A stretch of DNA of 64,000 nt from an uncultured Clostridia bacterium (GTDB lineage Bacteria; Bacillota; Clostridia; Lachnospirales; Anaerotignaceae), in NCBI GenBank assembly GCA_944384265.1, contig CALWSR010000004.1:47100-111099 (forward strand), written 5' to 3'. The first letter of the stretch is position 1, and every line of letters begins with the position of its first letter. The position numbers and the translations under genes were made by a program. Below are positions 1 to 8,719 of this stretch, piece after piece. The notes under the pieces were generated by a model that was not told where the DNA came from, made no database searches, and was given only the letters and a program-made list of their open reading frames with translations.

Positions 1-1
1 T

Positions 2-199
2 AAAACAGAGGTGAAATTAGCCGGTGTTTGCGGAGGCCTGGCAGAATATTTTGACATTGATGTTACAATCATAAGATTGTTGTGGATTGTAGGCTCTTTT
101 ATGACAGCCATTGTTTCGGGCGTGGTGCTATATATCATTTGTGCCTGTATCATTCCCATAGATGACGGCTGTATTGACGTGGAATATAAAGAAAAATGA
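2..199 (+). CDS. PspC-domain membrane protein, 5' end cut by window edge
   Basis: The reading frame is open to the left edge; codons before the GTG at 11 read K-T-E, so the gene probably begins outside the window and the GTG is internal. The protein shows the PspC signature KLAGVCGGLAEYF followed by a DxDxTxIRLLW segment and one hydrophobic span ending in a CIIPID-type tail. PspC proteins are small inner-membrane proteins linked in other bacteria to envelope stress or used as simple membrane modules. It ends just before two tandem terminators, so it closes an upstream transcript unrelated to spoIVB. Family is clear from the motif; physiological role here is not known. Confidence 0.8.
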   Translation, partial: KTEVKLAGVCGGLAEYFDIDVTIIRLLWIVGSFMTAIVSGVVLYIICACIIPIDDGCIDVEYKEK

Positions 200-240
200 T
201 ATATCTGGCAAATCAATATACAACATATTTTTATTTTCAT

Positions 241-268
241 AAAAGAGCTGTATGAATACAGCTCTTTT
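241..268 (+). terminator. Rho-independent terminator after the PspC gene
   Basis: A 12-13 bp stem (AAAAGAGCTGTAT with its complement) over a tiny loop, ending in a T run. It lies 41 nt after the PspC stop codon. Confidence 0.85.
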
Positions 269-277
269 TCATATGGT

Positions 278-312
278 ATCGGTGCAGACAATGCTTTGCA
301 CCGATTTTTTTT
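278..312 (+). terminator. Second tandem terminator
   Basis: Stem ATCGGTGCA at 278-286 pairs with TGCACCGAT at 297-305 and is followed by eight T. It lies directly behind the first terminator, so read-through toward spoIVB should be low. From here to spoIVB I see only AT-rich DNA and a small GC hairpin at 362-382 (TGCCGC/GCGGCA) without a T run; no convincing promoter was identified for spoIVB. Confidence 0.8.
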
Positions 313-694
313 ATGATTATAGAAATGAGATTTTTACAAAAAATGGTAAAAAAATATATTATGCCGCCATTTTTTTGCGGCAAAAATTTCTTTGCTTTTG
401 AAAAAAGGATTCTTTTGTATTTGATAAGTATTGGCTGTATAAGATATTTTTGATTCGGTTAATTTAATCTATGTAATATTCTTTTTGATAGCCATAAACA
501 GTGAAGGATAGGCACAAAAATGGTTTTGGCTGCTAATATAAACATAGAAACAGCAGCAATGTGAAAAAACAATGCTATTTTTTTGCTGTATCATTGGTTA
601 TGAAAATCTGCAAAACAAAAAAAATAAAAAAGATTAATGGTAGTATGGCAGATTTAGAAATTTTTATACATTTTTACAGTCAGGAGTGAACAAA

Positions 695-1984
695 ATGTTG
701 AAAAAACAAAAAAAGAATACTTGGCATAAGCTGCTGCCACTCACCTGTCTGTTGGTATTAGCTGTGGCATGGTGCAGCCTGGCATATTCCCTTCCTGATG
801 AAATTCATATTCTGGAGGGAAAAGAAACATCATTTCAATGGAATTTGCCATTGCAGGCAGAAATAACAGAAGAAAACATAGGGGTTTTAAATGTAAACCA
901 TGAGCCCGTTTCAGAAAACATCCATTTTGATTTGGCAAAACCATTTACAGTCCAATCTCAAAAACAGGGGACAGCAAAGGTGGCTGTATCATTATTGGGT
1001 GTGCTGCCTGTGAAAACCGTAGAGGCAACTGTACTGCCTCAAACAGAGGTGATTGCAGGCGGCATGACAGTTGGCGTTTCTATGGACACCAGAGGGATTA
1101 TGGTGTTGGGAACAGGCTATGTCAATGGAGAGGAAAACAAAATTTATGAGCCGGCAAAGGGTATTCTCCAATCGGGAGATATGATATTGGAGGCAGGCGG
1201 CAAAAGCCTAAAAAATAAAGAGGACTTGATGAAGGCTGTGGAAGAAAACGGTGCAAAGCCCATGTCATTTTTGGTGGACAGAAAGGGTACACAGCAAACA
1301 GTGGAAATTACACCGGTGTTCAGCCAAGAGGACAATAGCTGCAAAATCGGTGTTTGGGTAAGGGATTCCACACAGGGTATTGGCACCATCACATTTTTCA
1401 ATCCCAAAACAAATGGCTTTGGTGCATTGGGCCACGGTGTATACGATGTAGATACACAGGAATTGATGCAAATTAAAAATGGACAGATTACACAATCCTC
1501 CATCATTGATGTAAAAAAAGGCGAAAAGGGAAACCCCGGTGCATTGACAGGAAATGTGGGAAGGGATTTGGTTTTGGGAAGCATTGCCGCCAATACGGAG
1601 CTGGGGATTTATGGAAAAGTGGAACAGGGAAAAGAAAGCTATTTTACAGGAAAAAAAGTACCTATTGCATTGCAGCAGGATATACAGGAGGGAAAAGCTA
1701 CCATACTTTCCAACATTGAAGGAGAAGAGGTAAAGGAGTATGATGTGGAAATAGAAAGTGTCAACCGTTACAGTAAAAATGAAAGCAAAGGAATGGTCAT
1801 TCGTGTGACAGATGAACAGCTGCTTTCTAAAACAGGAGGCATTGTGCAGGGGATGTCCGGCTCTCCTATACTGCAAAACGGCAAGCTGGTGGGAGCTGTC
1901 ACCCATGTGTTTGTACAGGACCCTACAAAGGGATATGGCATTTTTATAGAAAATATGCTAAAGCAAGAGCAGCAAAGTGCATAG
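695..1984 (+). CDS. spoIVB: SpoIVB signalling serine peptidase (S55 family)
   Basis: SpoIVB is made in the forespore, crosses its inner membrane and cleaves SpoIVFA, releasing the protease that activates sigma-K in the mother cell. About 429 residues: an N-terminal hydrophobic anchor (roughly 12-33), a PDZ domain in the middle (GDMILEAGGKSLKN region), and the S55 catalytic domain with GALGHGVYD and the serine motif GMSGSPI near residues 386-392. The start is ATG at 695, because AGGAG at 682-686 is then 8 nt away; a GTG at 686 overlaps that ribosome site. It is normally next to spo0A, but here 6.7 kb lies between them. A terminator follows at once. Confidence 0.95.
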   Translation: MLKKQKKNTWHKLLPLTCLLVLAVAWCSLAYSLPDEIHILEGKETSFQWNLPLQAEITEENIGVLNVNHEPVSENIHFDLAKPFTVQSQKQGTAKVAVSLLGVLPVKTVEATVLPQTEVIAGGMTVGVSMDTRGIMVLGTGYVNGEENKIYEPAKGILQSGDMILEAGGKSLKNKEDLMKAVEENGAKPMSFLVDRKGTQQTVEITPVFSQEDNSCKIGVWVRDSTQGIGTITFFNPKTNGFGALGHGVYDVDTQELMQIKNGQITQSSIIDVKKGEKGNPGALTGNVGRDLVLGSIAANTELGIYGKVEQGKESYFTGKKVPIALQQDIQEGKATILSNIEGEEVKEYDVEIESVNRYSKNESKGMVIRVTDEQLLSKTGGIVQGMSGSPILQNGKLVGAVTHVFVQDPTKGYGIFIENMLKQEQQSA

Positions 1985-1987
1985 CCA

Positions 1988-2015
1988 AAAAGGATTGGAG
2001 CTTTCCAATCCTTTT
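1988..2015 (+). terminator. Terminator after spoIVB
   Basis: Perfect 12-bp stem (AAAAGGATTGGA at 1988-1999, complement at 2004-2015) with loop GCTT, starting 4 nt after the spoIVB stop; the distal arm ends in four T. It makes spoIVB a single-gene unit, separate from the genes up to spo0A. Confidence 0.85.
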
Positions 2016-2155
2016 AAAATAAAGCTGAAATTTTTATCCATATCAAAAATCATTTGAAGGCTGCAAAAAAGCTATGTCTATTGGTAAAAGTATAAAAACT
2101 GTGGGTTCTGTTTGATTGAAGCAGTCTCATTCCTTTTCATAGAACCAAAATACAG

Positions 2156-3502
2156 TTATTGCAATAACACTTCTTTTTTTCTGACACTTCTGTAAATAAA
2201 ATAGGATACGGCTGCTGCAGCTGCTTCTGCAATGGGAAAGGATATCCAAACGCCCTCTAAGCCTAAAAAGGGAGAGAGCAAAAATGCCAAAGGCAGTGTA
2301 ATCACAAGCTGACGCAGTAAAAATATAATAAGACTATAAAAGCCTTTTCCCATGGATTGAAAAAGTGTGGCAAGCTGAAAGCCTGCTGTTGCCGGCAAAA
2401 ATCCTATGCTGATGATGCGTAAGGCAGGTACGCCAATGGAAAGCATGGAGGCTTCTGCTTCAAAAAACAATAACAGAGGCTTTGCACAGCTCCAAAACAA
2501 CACGGTGCCAAATGTCATGATACCAAATGTAATCAAAAGAGCATATTTGAGTACGGTTTTTAATCGAACACTGTTTTTGGCACCATAATTATATCCCATA
2601 ATGGGCATGGTGCCTTGTATGAGTCCACTGACAGGCATATATACGAATGTTTGCAGCTTATAGTAAATGCCAAATACAGATACGGCAATGTTAGAAAATG
2701 CGGCCAGTATGGTATTTAATCCCATAACCAGTATAGAGCCTAAAGCATTCATAAAAAAGGAAGGCAGCCCTACCATATAAATTTGTTTTATGATAGAGAG
2801 GTCCAATTTAAAATTTTTAAAAATCAATTTTACATCATGTGTTTTTATCATCATAATCAAAAGAGACAATGCCATGGCAGAAATTTGCCCTGTGATGGTG
2901 GCTATGGCAGCACCTCTGATGCCCATTTTCGGCATACCAAAAAGACCAAATATCAATATAGGGTCCAATAATATGTTGATAATGGCTCCCACTGTTTGCA
3001 GCAGCATGGGAAATATCATTTTTCCCGTTGCCTGCAATATTTTTTCAATGGCAATGTGTACCAATGTGCCAAATGAAAAAAACACAATGATATCAGTATA
3101 TTGACAGCCTAGCTGTATCACCTCTCTTTCCTTTGTAAAAAGGGCAAAAAAAGGTTCAATGGCCCATAGACCAATGCATACAAAAATGATATAACAAAAA
3201 AAGGCCAGTACAACAGCATGGCTTGCGGCTGAATTGGCTTTATGAAATTGTTTTTCTCCCAGCATACGGGAAATGTAGGAATTGGCACCTATACCGGTGC
3301 CAAGGGCGGCGGCTAATATGAAATTTTGCAGTGGAAAAGCCAATGAAACGGCTGTCAATGCCTCTACACTGATTTGTGCCACAAAATAGCTGTCTACAAT
3401 GTTATACAAGGATTGTATCAGCATAGACAGCATGGGAGGAAAGGACATAGACAGCAAAAGAGAAAGAATGGGCTTTTCTCCCATTTTGTTTGTTTGTGTC
3501 AT
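2156..3502 (-). CDS. MATE-family multidrug/cation efflux transporter
   Basis: A 448-residue polytopic membrane protein, the usual MATE length, with about 12 hydrophobic spans. The N-terminal SLYNIVDSYFVAQ segment matches the MATE pattern around the first helices, and the two halves show the internal duplication typical of the family. These transporters export cationic drugs or metabolites using Na+ or H+ gradients. The start is ATG at 3502, with AGGAG(C) 6 nt upstream; the frame continues 8 codons further with no ribosome site. A truncated copy of the window's 200-bp leader element ends exactly 26 nt before this start. The substrate cannot be told from sequence. Confidence 0.9.
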   Translation of the reverse strand: MTQTNKMGEKPILSLLLSMSFPPMLSMLIQSLYNIVDSYFVAQISVEALTAVSLAFPLQNFILAAALGTGIGANSYISRMLGEKQFHKANSAASHAVVLAFFCYIIFVCIGLWAIEPFFALFTKEREVIQLGCQYTDIIVFFSFGTLVHIAIEKILQATGKMIFPMLLQTVGAIINILLDPILIFGLFGMPKMGIRGAAIATITGQISAMALSLLIMMIKTHDVKLIFKNFKLDLSIIKQIYMVGLPSFFMNALGSILVMGLNTILAAFSNIAVSVFGIYYKLQTFVYMPVSGLIQGTMPIMGYNYGAKNSVRLKTVLKYALLITFGIMTFGTVLFWSCAKPLLLFFEAEASMLSIGVPALRIISIGFLPATAGFQLATLFQSMGKGFYSLIIFLLRQLVITLPLAFLLSPFLGLEGVWISFPIAEAAAAAVSYFIYRSVRKKEVLLQ

Positions 3503-3528
3503 GATAACGCTCCTTTCTGGTTGCAAGC

Positions 3529-3590
3529 TTTTGTTGCTTTCATATGAAATAGAAAGCCATAAAATATGGGCTTTTAGACAATCACCAATT
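3529..3590 (-). repeat. Leader element copy F (truncated)
   Basis: Read on the minus strand it ends in ATATGAAAGCAACAAAA, the right-end motif shared with copies A, C and D, and the adjacent CTATTTCAT/GCTTTCTATTT segment also matches. No left inverted end was found between here and 3960, so the copy is partial. Its end lies 26 nt before the MATE start codon. Confidence 0.6.
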
Positions 3591-3710
3591 TGCTGAAATT
3601 TCCTGCTGGTATATGTTGCTGCAAAATGGCTTCTGTGCTTTTAGAAAGAAAAAGCATTTGTTCTGTTTTTGATGTGGGTGTTTGCCGTGTTTCAGCTTAT
3701 AAAACTGTTT

Positions 3711-3960
3711 TGAAAATAATGGTGTCATACAGATATTTTGGATATTAAAAATGCAAAATATTTTATACTTCCAAAAAGAATATACATTGCTTTATGCTAT
3801 GACAACAACCTGAAAAAAACAACACCGAAACAGTCTTTTTACATACAAATAATCAATTTATGCTTTGAAAATGGTGCCATACAGACATTTTAAGCTGAAA
3901 AACAAAAAAGATTTTATGATTCCAAAAAAATATACACTACTTTATGCCATAACAGCAAGA
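3711..3960. repeat. Imperfect direct repeat of about 100 bp
   Basis: Two similar blocks, 3711-3810 and 3864-3960, share the order TGAAAAT..GGTGYCATACAGA, then TTTTATR, TTCCAAAAA, TATACAYTRC and TTTATGCYAT. Neither block has a convincing reading frame. They lie between the divergently read MATE leader and the 3' end of the sensor kinase gene. No other gene or site was seen in 3591-4000. Confidence 0.6.
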
Positions 3961-4000
3961 CCCAAATATATGTGCAAAAAAATGATAGACACCCATTCTG

Positions 4001-5227
4001 TCAAAAGGGTTGATTTGTTTTAGAAATATCTTTTTTGCAAAAAGAAATCAAAAAAGTACTTCCTTCATCCACTTGACTTTCTACGGCAATGGTTCCATTA
4101 TATTGCATTATGATTTCTTTTGCAATAGAAAGTCCTAAGCCACAACCGCCTATTTTGCGGCAGCGGGAGGAGTCTACACGATAAAAAGGCTCAAATATCA
4201 ATGGCTGCTGCTCCAAAGCAATGCCTATGCCGGTATCGGCAATGGAAACGGTGATGTCATATTCTGTTTCACAACAATTTATGACAATACTGCCCTGCTG
4301 TTTATTATATTTTATGGCATTTTCTATGATATTGAAAAAAGCTCTGTAAAGTATGTCATACTGGGCAAACAAGCTGCACTGTCCGGAAAGCGTAAATGTA
4401 ATTTCCTTTTCTGACAGTCTGCATTGCAATGTTTTTCTAATTTCTTCCATCAAATCGCCTAATGAAATTTCTTGCAGCATTTGATTGCCCTTTGTATGCA
4501 TATGCAAAAGCTGGTTGGTCAATTCTATCAAACGGTTGGTATTGCGCAGTATCACATCCATTGTTTGGTGATAATCCTCTAAAGAGGGGGCGTCATATAA
4601 CTGAAGTACTTCAATATCTGTTTGAATACAAGCAAGAGGCGTTTTCAGCTCATGGGCAGCAGCGGCAGTAAAACGCTTTTGTGTTTCAAAGGCTTTGTCA
4701 ATGCGTTGCATAAGCTGATTGAATGCTTTTGTCAGCTGTCTGGTTTCTAAATCGGACATAACAGATTGGTCTATTGTTTGAGATAGATGGTTGATGTTTG
4801 TATATTCTATTGTCTTTGTCAATATAGCCAATGATTTTAAGGCCCTTCCTGTAATGAGCCAAGCCAAAAAAGCACCCACCAGTATAATCACTGCCATGAT
4901 GATAATGCTGTGGGTTTGAAAGGTTTGTTTTTGCACGGTGATGGAAATGGTATGGATTGGGTCTTGGGAGGAAACAGAGCCGTTTTCAGAATCCATGGCA
5001 ACAGAAACTGCCGCCTCTTTGGAAGAAGAGGAGGAAGAAGCCACTGTGACAGAGCTGTTTTTGTCAAAAGCAATGGTTTGTATGGGAATAGTGGGAAGAA
5101 ATATTTTATTGGCATTAAATATGGAAACAGCAGTTAAAAAAATGGCAATGAGTGTGACCAATGCTGTAATGAGCAATGTTAATTTGCACCGCAAAGAAAT
5201 GCTGCCAAAAAATGATTTTGATTTCAA
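4001..5227 (-). CDS. Two-component sensor histidine kinase
   Basis: Membrane kinase of about 408 residues. Transmembrane spans are near 15-36 and 107-126, enclosing an external domain of some 70 residues that contains a run of six serines (64-69). HAMP, then a HisKA box AAAHELKTPLA with the phospho-accepting His near 192, then a HATPase with N, G1 (DTGIGI) and G2 (GCGLGLSIAKEI) motifs. I choose the TTG at 5227: AAAGGGAGG sits 9 nt upstream and the start then falls just after the response regulator stop. A longer frame from 5293 would overlap that gene by 62 nt. It partners the adjacent regulator; the signal is unknown. Confidence 0.88.
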   Translation of the reverse strand: MKSKSFFGSISLRCKLTLLITALVTLIAIFLTAVSIFNANKIFLPTIPIQTIAFDKNSSVTVASSSSSSKEAAVSVAMDSENGSVSSQDPIHTISITVQKQTFQTHSIIIMAVIILVGAFLAWLITGRALKSLAILTKTIEYTNINHLSQTIDQSVMSDLETRQLTKAFNQLMQRIDKAFETQKRFTAAAAHELKTPLACIQTDIEVLQLYDAPSLEDYHQTMDVILRNTNRLIELTNQLLHMHTKGNQMLQEISLGDLMEEIRKTLQCRLSEKEITFTLSGQCSLFAQYDILYRAFFNIIENAIKYNKQQGSIVINCCETEYDITVSIADTGIGIALEQQPLIFEPFYRVDSSRCRKIGGCGLGLSIAKEIIMQYNGTIAVESQVDEGSTFLISFCKKDISKTNQPF

Positions 5228-5231
5228 TGGT

Positions 5232-5897
5232 TTATGCCTCCCTTTCTGTGATGCGATACCCAATCCCTTTTCTGTTTTCAATATATTGGGCACCGATTTT
5301 TTTGCGCAAAGAGGAAATATGCACCTTTATGGCATTGGAAAACAAATCCGCTTCGCTGTCATAAATATGCTCTATCAGCGTTTCTGCACTAATGGTTTGA
5401 TTTGGATGCATAATAAGATATTCCAATATGGCATATTCTGTCTTTGTCAGCTTAATGGGCTTTTTATTTTCAAATACAGTTTTTGTTTGGGTATCTACTG
5501 TCATGTTCCCGCAATGGAATATGGCATTTTGTTTGATAAACTGCCAGCGAAGCAGGTTTCTGATTCTGGCCTCCAGCTCTGCAAAATGAAAGGGCTTTGT
5601 TAAATAGTCGTTCGCTCCTTCGTCCAATCCATTGATACGGTCCTGCACAGTGCTTTTTGCAGAAAGAATCAGTATTTTTTGCTCCAGATTCTGCTCTCTG
5701 ATTTTTTGTAAAAGAGAAATGCCATCCAGTTTGGGCAAATTGATGTCCAATAATATTAAATCATATTCATTGATTTGTATTTGTTCATAGGCTGTGATGC
5801 CATCTTGTGCCGTATCCACAGCATACCCTTTTTTTGTCAATCCTTTTGCCAAGGAACGGCAAAGGTCGCTTTCATCTTCTACAATCAAAAGCTTCAT
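5232..5897 (-). CDS. OmpR/PhoB-type response regulator
   Basis: 221 residues: receiver domain with acidic pair E7-D8, phospho-acceptor D51 (LLDINLP) and K in LTKPFHF, then a winged-helix effector ending in SSLRKKIGAQYIENRKGIGYRI. Start is ATG at 5897 with AAGGAG 8 nt away; a GTG at 5906 overlaps that ribosome site. It is transcribed ahead of the kinase with a 4-nt gap. A GC-rich hairpin (AGGGG/CCCCT, 5923-5940) lies in its leader. A direct hexamer repeat before the neighbouring secreted-protein gene (6629-6645) has the 11-bp period this family binds, so that gene is a likely target (inference). Confidence 0.92.
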   Translation of the reverse strand: MKLLIVEDESDLCRSLAKGLTKKGYAVDTAQDGITAYEQIQINEYDLILLDINLPKLDGISLLQKIREQNLEQKILILSAKSTVQDRINGLDEGANDYLTKPFHFAELEARIRNLLRWQFIKQNAIFHCGNMTVDTQTKTVFENKKPIKLTKTEYAILEYLIMHPNQTISAETLIEHIYDSEADLFSNAIKVHISSLRKKIGAQYIENRKGIGYRITEREA

Positions 5898-6123
5898 AAA
5901 AAACACTCCTTATAAAAGTAATAGGGGGAAAAATCCCCCTCTAAGCTTATCAAAAAAGGCAGCGGCCAAAGCTGGTGCCTTTTTTGAAGTATACTTTGGC
6001 TTTGTAAAAAGTATCAAAAACATGGAAGCTTCCTTTTTTTTCAGGGAAAAACCATGGTTCTATTGTCAAAAAAGGCTCATTGACAATAGGGTATGGAAAA
6101 ATTCCTCTGCTGCAAGCCCATTG

Positions 6124-6552
6124 TTATTTTTTTTCCAAAGAAATGTTTTGCGGTGTTTCCAGTGCTGTCATATCCAATGCGTCGTCGGATACTGTTTGTA
6201 TGTTGCCGTTTTCATCTGTATAGGCAATGGTTACAATGCCGTTGCCGTCTTGGGAGGCATCCTCTGTTTTTATGTTAAGAGAACCGGTCAGCTTTTCAGC
6301 ACCCTTTGTCAGTGTGACAGGAAATGTTTGTGTTTTTCCGTTTTCATCTGTATAAGTAACAGAAAGTGTGCCTGCATTGCCCTTTTGTATTTCTGAAAGA
6401 GCCTGCTGTGGAAAAACAATTTGTGTATTGTCATCTAAAGCAATGGCCTGCAAAGAATCCTGTTGTTGTACAGCGGCCTGGCCTGCAAAAGCCGGTACGG
6501 CTGCTGCTGTCAGCATAGTGCAAAATGTTGCGGCTGTTAAAAATTTTTTCAT
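6124..6552 (-). CDS. Small secreted protein with two YTDENG repeats
   Basis: 142 residues with a clear signal peptide (MKKFLTAATF..., cleavage likely after AFA at 23). The mature part holds two similar beta-rich stretches around YTDENGKTQT (67-76) and YTDENGNIQT (111-120), each preceded by a V-T/I-x-Y strand, so it may be a duplicated small fold. No catalytic motif or cell-wall anchor is visible and I do not recognise the family. A strong AAGGAGG ribosome site fixes the start. It is encoded just upstream of, and on the same strand as, the response regulator and kinase, and has its own promoter with a regulator-type direct repeat. A role as output or ligand of that system is inference. Confidence 0.8.
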   Translation of the reverse strand: MKKFLTAATFCTMLTAAAVPAFAGQAAVQQQDSLQAIALDDNTQIVFPQQALSEIQKGNAGTLSVTYTDENGKTQTFPVTLTKGAEKLTGSLNIKTEDASQDGNGIVTIAYTDENGNIQTVSDDALDMTALETPQNISLEKK

Positions 6553-6612
6553 AATAATTTCCTCCTTAAAAATAATATTGTATTGGTAATTGATATATCA
6601 TATTACGGTTAC

Positions 6613-6645
6613 AGTATAATAAAAGGAGGGTTAAGAGAAGGTAAA
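6613..6645 (-). promoter_or_regulatory. Promoter with OmpR-type direct repeat for the secreted protein
   Basis: On the minus strand TTTACC (6640-6645) and TTAACC (6629-6634) are repeated with an 11-bp period, and a -10 box TATACT (6613-6618) follows 10 nt later. The -35 position falls within the repeat and has no good sigma-A match, the arrangement seen at promoters activated by PhoB/VanR-type regulators. The regulator gene lies next door. Confidence 0.6.
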
Positions 6646-6656
6646 GAAATAGGGCA

Positions 6657-7934
6657 TCAATATAATTTTTTTCCAATATGCTCTACTTCATACATTACTT
6701 TTTCAATATCTATGGTAGTAAATGTACCGTTTTGATAAAGAATTTTGCCATTTACCATTGTCATTTTAATGTCAGAGGGCAGTGCTGCATAAATCAAAGC
6801 AGAGAGCATATCTGTTTTTGGCAAAAGATTACATGAGTGATAATCTACTGCCACAATATCTGCTTGATTTCCCACTGCCAGTGTACCTGTGTTGGTACGG
6901 CCTTGAGAGATGGCGCCGTTTTTTGCAGCCATTTGCAGCACTTGTTTTGCAGAAAAAATAGAGGGGTCCTGATGCAGTCCCTTTTGCAGCATGGCAGAAA
7001 GCTTCATGTCCTCTAAAAAATTTAAATTATCATTGCTGGCCGCACCGTCTGTACCAATGGAAAGGGTTGCACCCTGCTGTGCCAATGCCCACATATCTGC
7101 CAAACCACTGCCTAATTTTAAATTGCTGATGGGGCAGTGGGAAACAAATACATTTTTTTTTGCCAAAATCTCTCTGTCCTGCTGTGTCAGCCAAACACAA
7201 TGGGCAGCTGTTGTAGGATTGTCAAAAAGGCCTAAATCATTAAAATAAGCTGTGGGCGTTTTGCCGTGGCGGGCAATGCATTCCTGTGTTTCTTTGTTTG
7301 TTTCAGAAAGATGGATGTGTACATTTGCGCCGATTTCTTTGGCGTATTCTCCCACAGCCCTTGCGATTTTGGCATTGGAGGTATATTCTGCATGAAGCCC
7401 CACATCCACCTTCAGCTGTCCTGCATTGGCATTGTGATACTGTTGAAACAGGTCTTTTGTTTCCTGCACCATAGGTGCTTTTTCAAAAGAGCTGTCATCC
7501 AGGCAGAGAATGCCCATGGAAAGATTGGCATTGATGCCTGTTTCTAAAACAGCCTTGGCACGGGCTTCTCCAAAAAAGTACATATCTGTAAAAGAAGTAA
7601 CGCCGCTGCGAAGCATTTCTGCAATGCCTAAAAGTGTTCCAAAATAAGCCCAATGTTTGTTCAGCTTATTTTCTATGGGAAATATGGCCTCATGGAGCCA
7701 ACGTGCAAGAGGCAGGTCTGCGCCTATACTGCGCAGCAATGTCATAGGCACATGGCTGTGGGTGTTGACAAAGCCCGGCAGCAGTAATTGATTTGTACCA
7801 TCATAAACAGTGTCTGAAGCTGCTTGGGGCTTTTCTGTGCCAATGTATGTGATTTTGTCATCGGTTATTTGTAAATATGCGTCTTTTTGTATTTCACCGT
7901 CAGCAAGCAAAATGTTGCAATGAGAAAAAAGCAT
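6657..7934 (-). CDS. mtaD: 5'-methylthioadenosine/S-adenosylhomocysteine deaminase
   Basis: Cytoplasmic amidohydrolase of 425 residues, the usual length. It shows the metal-binding NTHSH (H59, H61), a later HAEYTS, HLSET, and the GTDGAASNDN segment with the catalytic Asp, and ends with the ADIVAVD strand common to this family. These enzymes convert S-adenosylhomocysteine or methylthioadenosine to inosyl products, salvaging by-products of methylation and polyamine synthesis. Related chlorohydrolase or guanine deaminase assignments are less likely but cannot be excluded from motifs alone. AGGAGG lies 6 nt before the ATG. Two tandem leader elements (D and E) precede it, the nearer ending exactly 26 nt from the start. 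Confidence 0.85.
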   Translation of the reverse strand: MLFSHCNILLADGEIQKDAYLQITDDKITYIGTEKPQAASDTVYDGTNQLLLPGFVNTHSHVPMTLLRSIGADLPLARWLHEAIFPIENKLNKHWAYFGTLLGIAEMLRSGVTSFTDMYFFGEARAKAVLETGINANLSMGILCLDDSSFEKAPMVQETKDLFQQYHNANAGQLKVDVGLHAEYTSNAKIARAVGEYAKEIGANVHIHLSETNKETQECIARHGKTPTAYFNDLGLFDNPTTAAHCVWLTQQDREILAKKNVFVSHCPISNLKLGSGLADMWALAQQGATLSIGTDGAASNDNLNFLEDMKLSAMLQKGLHQDPSIFSAKQVLQMAAKNGAISQGRTNTGTLAVGNQADIVAVDYHSCNLLPKTDMLSALIYAALPSDIKMTMVNGKILYQNGTFTTIDIEKVMYEVEHIGKKLY

Positions 7935-7960
7935 AAAAAACCTCCTTTTTTAAAAAAAGC

Positions 7961-8167
7961 TTCTGTTACTTTCATATGAAATAGAAAGCTATGAAACATT
8001 GACTTTACGGCTAAAAACGACTCCTTACATTTTTTTGACCCAAAGCAAGGGAGTTTGCAGCAGCTCCAAGCTCTTTGGTTACTTTTTTTCATAAAGCAAT
8101 GTCAATCTCATTGTTCTATTTTTTAAATTCATATCATACCATATCATTTTTCATATTAACGCAACAC
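7961..8167 (-). repeat. Leader element copy D (full length)
   Basis: On the minus strand it begins GTGTTGCGTTAATATGAAAA and ends CATATGAAAGTAACAGAA; these ends are inverted complements of each other over about 17 positions. By eye it is closely similar to copy C (17490-17693) along its whole 207 bp, including an internal GAGCTGCTGCAAACTCCC block. It ends 26 nt before the mtaD start. Confidence 0.85.
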
Positions 8168-8180
8168 ATCCTAAAAAAGC

Positions 8181-8371
8181 TTCTGCTGTATTTATAAAAA
8201 CAGAAAGCTATGAAGCATTGATTTCACAGCCAAAGCCAGTACTTTACATTTCTCCTTTTCCATAAGGAGATTTTCAATGCTCCCCAATTTTTTGGTAAAA
8301 AGCACACCAATGCCATTGTTTTATTTTGAAACCTCCTATGCAATATCATATCATTTTTTATGCTGTATCAC
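8181..8371 (-). repeat. Leader element copy E (degenerate)
   Basis: Read on the minus strand it starts near GTGATACAGCATAAAAAATG and ends ATACAGCAGAA, with the shared TCATAGCTTTCTGTTT block inside. It lies in tandem with copy D, separated by 13 nt ending in AGGAT, the same junction length found between copies B and C. Nothing else is seen in 8372-8560 except an Spo0A-box-like TTCGACT at 8464-8470 (one mismatch). Confidence 0.65.
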
Positions 8372-8570
8372 TAAAAAAAGTGATATGATGGTTGTTTTAT
8401 ACTACTATTATAAAAAAGCTGGAGAGAAAGTCAAGAAAGAGAAGCAGAAGCTTGTGTTTTATTTTCGACTCGTGAAAACAATTCAAATAATGCACGATAT
8501 GCGTTTTTTAGAGTAAAAATACCCCATATTTGTCATTTGAGAAAAGAAGTCTTCTTTTGGTGCAGAAGCA

Positions 8571-8599
8571 TGGCAAAAGAAAAGAATCTGTCGTATAAT
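8571..8599 (+). promoter_or_regulatory. Candidate sigma-A promoter of spo0A
   Basis: TGGCAA (8571-8576), 17 nt, TATAAT (8594-8599), 121 nt before spo0A. The -10 is perfect; the -35 matches four of six bases. Confidence 0.55.
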
Positions 8600-8719
8600 G
8601 TCAACACACAACAAAATAAGTAGATGAAATATAATAAAAAGCATATTTTGCCGAAATATTTATTTTGTTGTTGTATTTTTGTTCATAAAATTTAATCAAA
8701 CAAGGGAGGAATATGTAGT

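Noticed and set aside
1265..1906. 213-codon minus-strand frame inside spoIVB
   Set aside because: Shadow of a well-supported gene, without ribosome site or motif.
6060..6089. Inverted repeat CTATTGTCA/TGACAATAG as a terminator of the secreted-protein gene
   Set aside because: The repeat is real, but no T run follows on either strand, so I do not call a terminator; it may be incidental.
8464..8470. Spo0A box TTCGACT before spo0A
   Set aside because: One mismatch to a 7-mer is easily found by chance; noted only within another entry.
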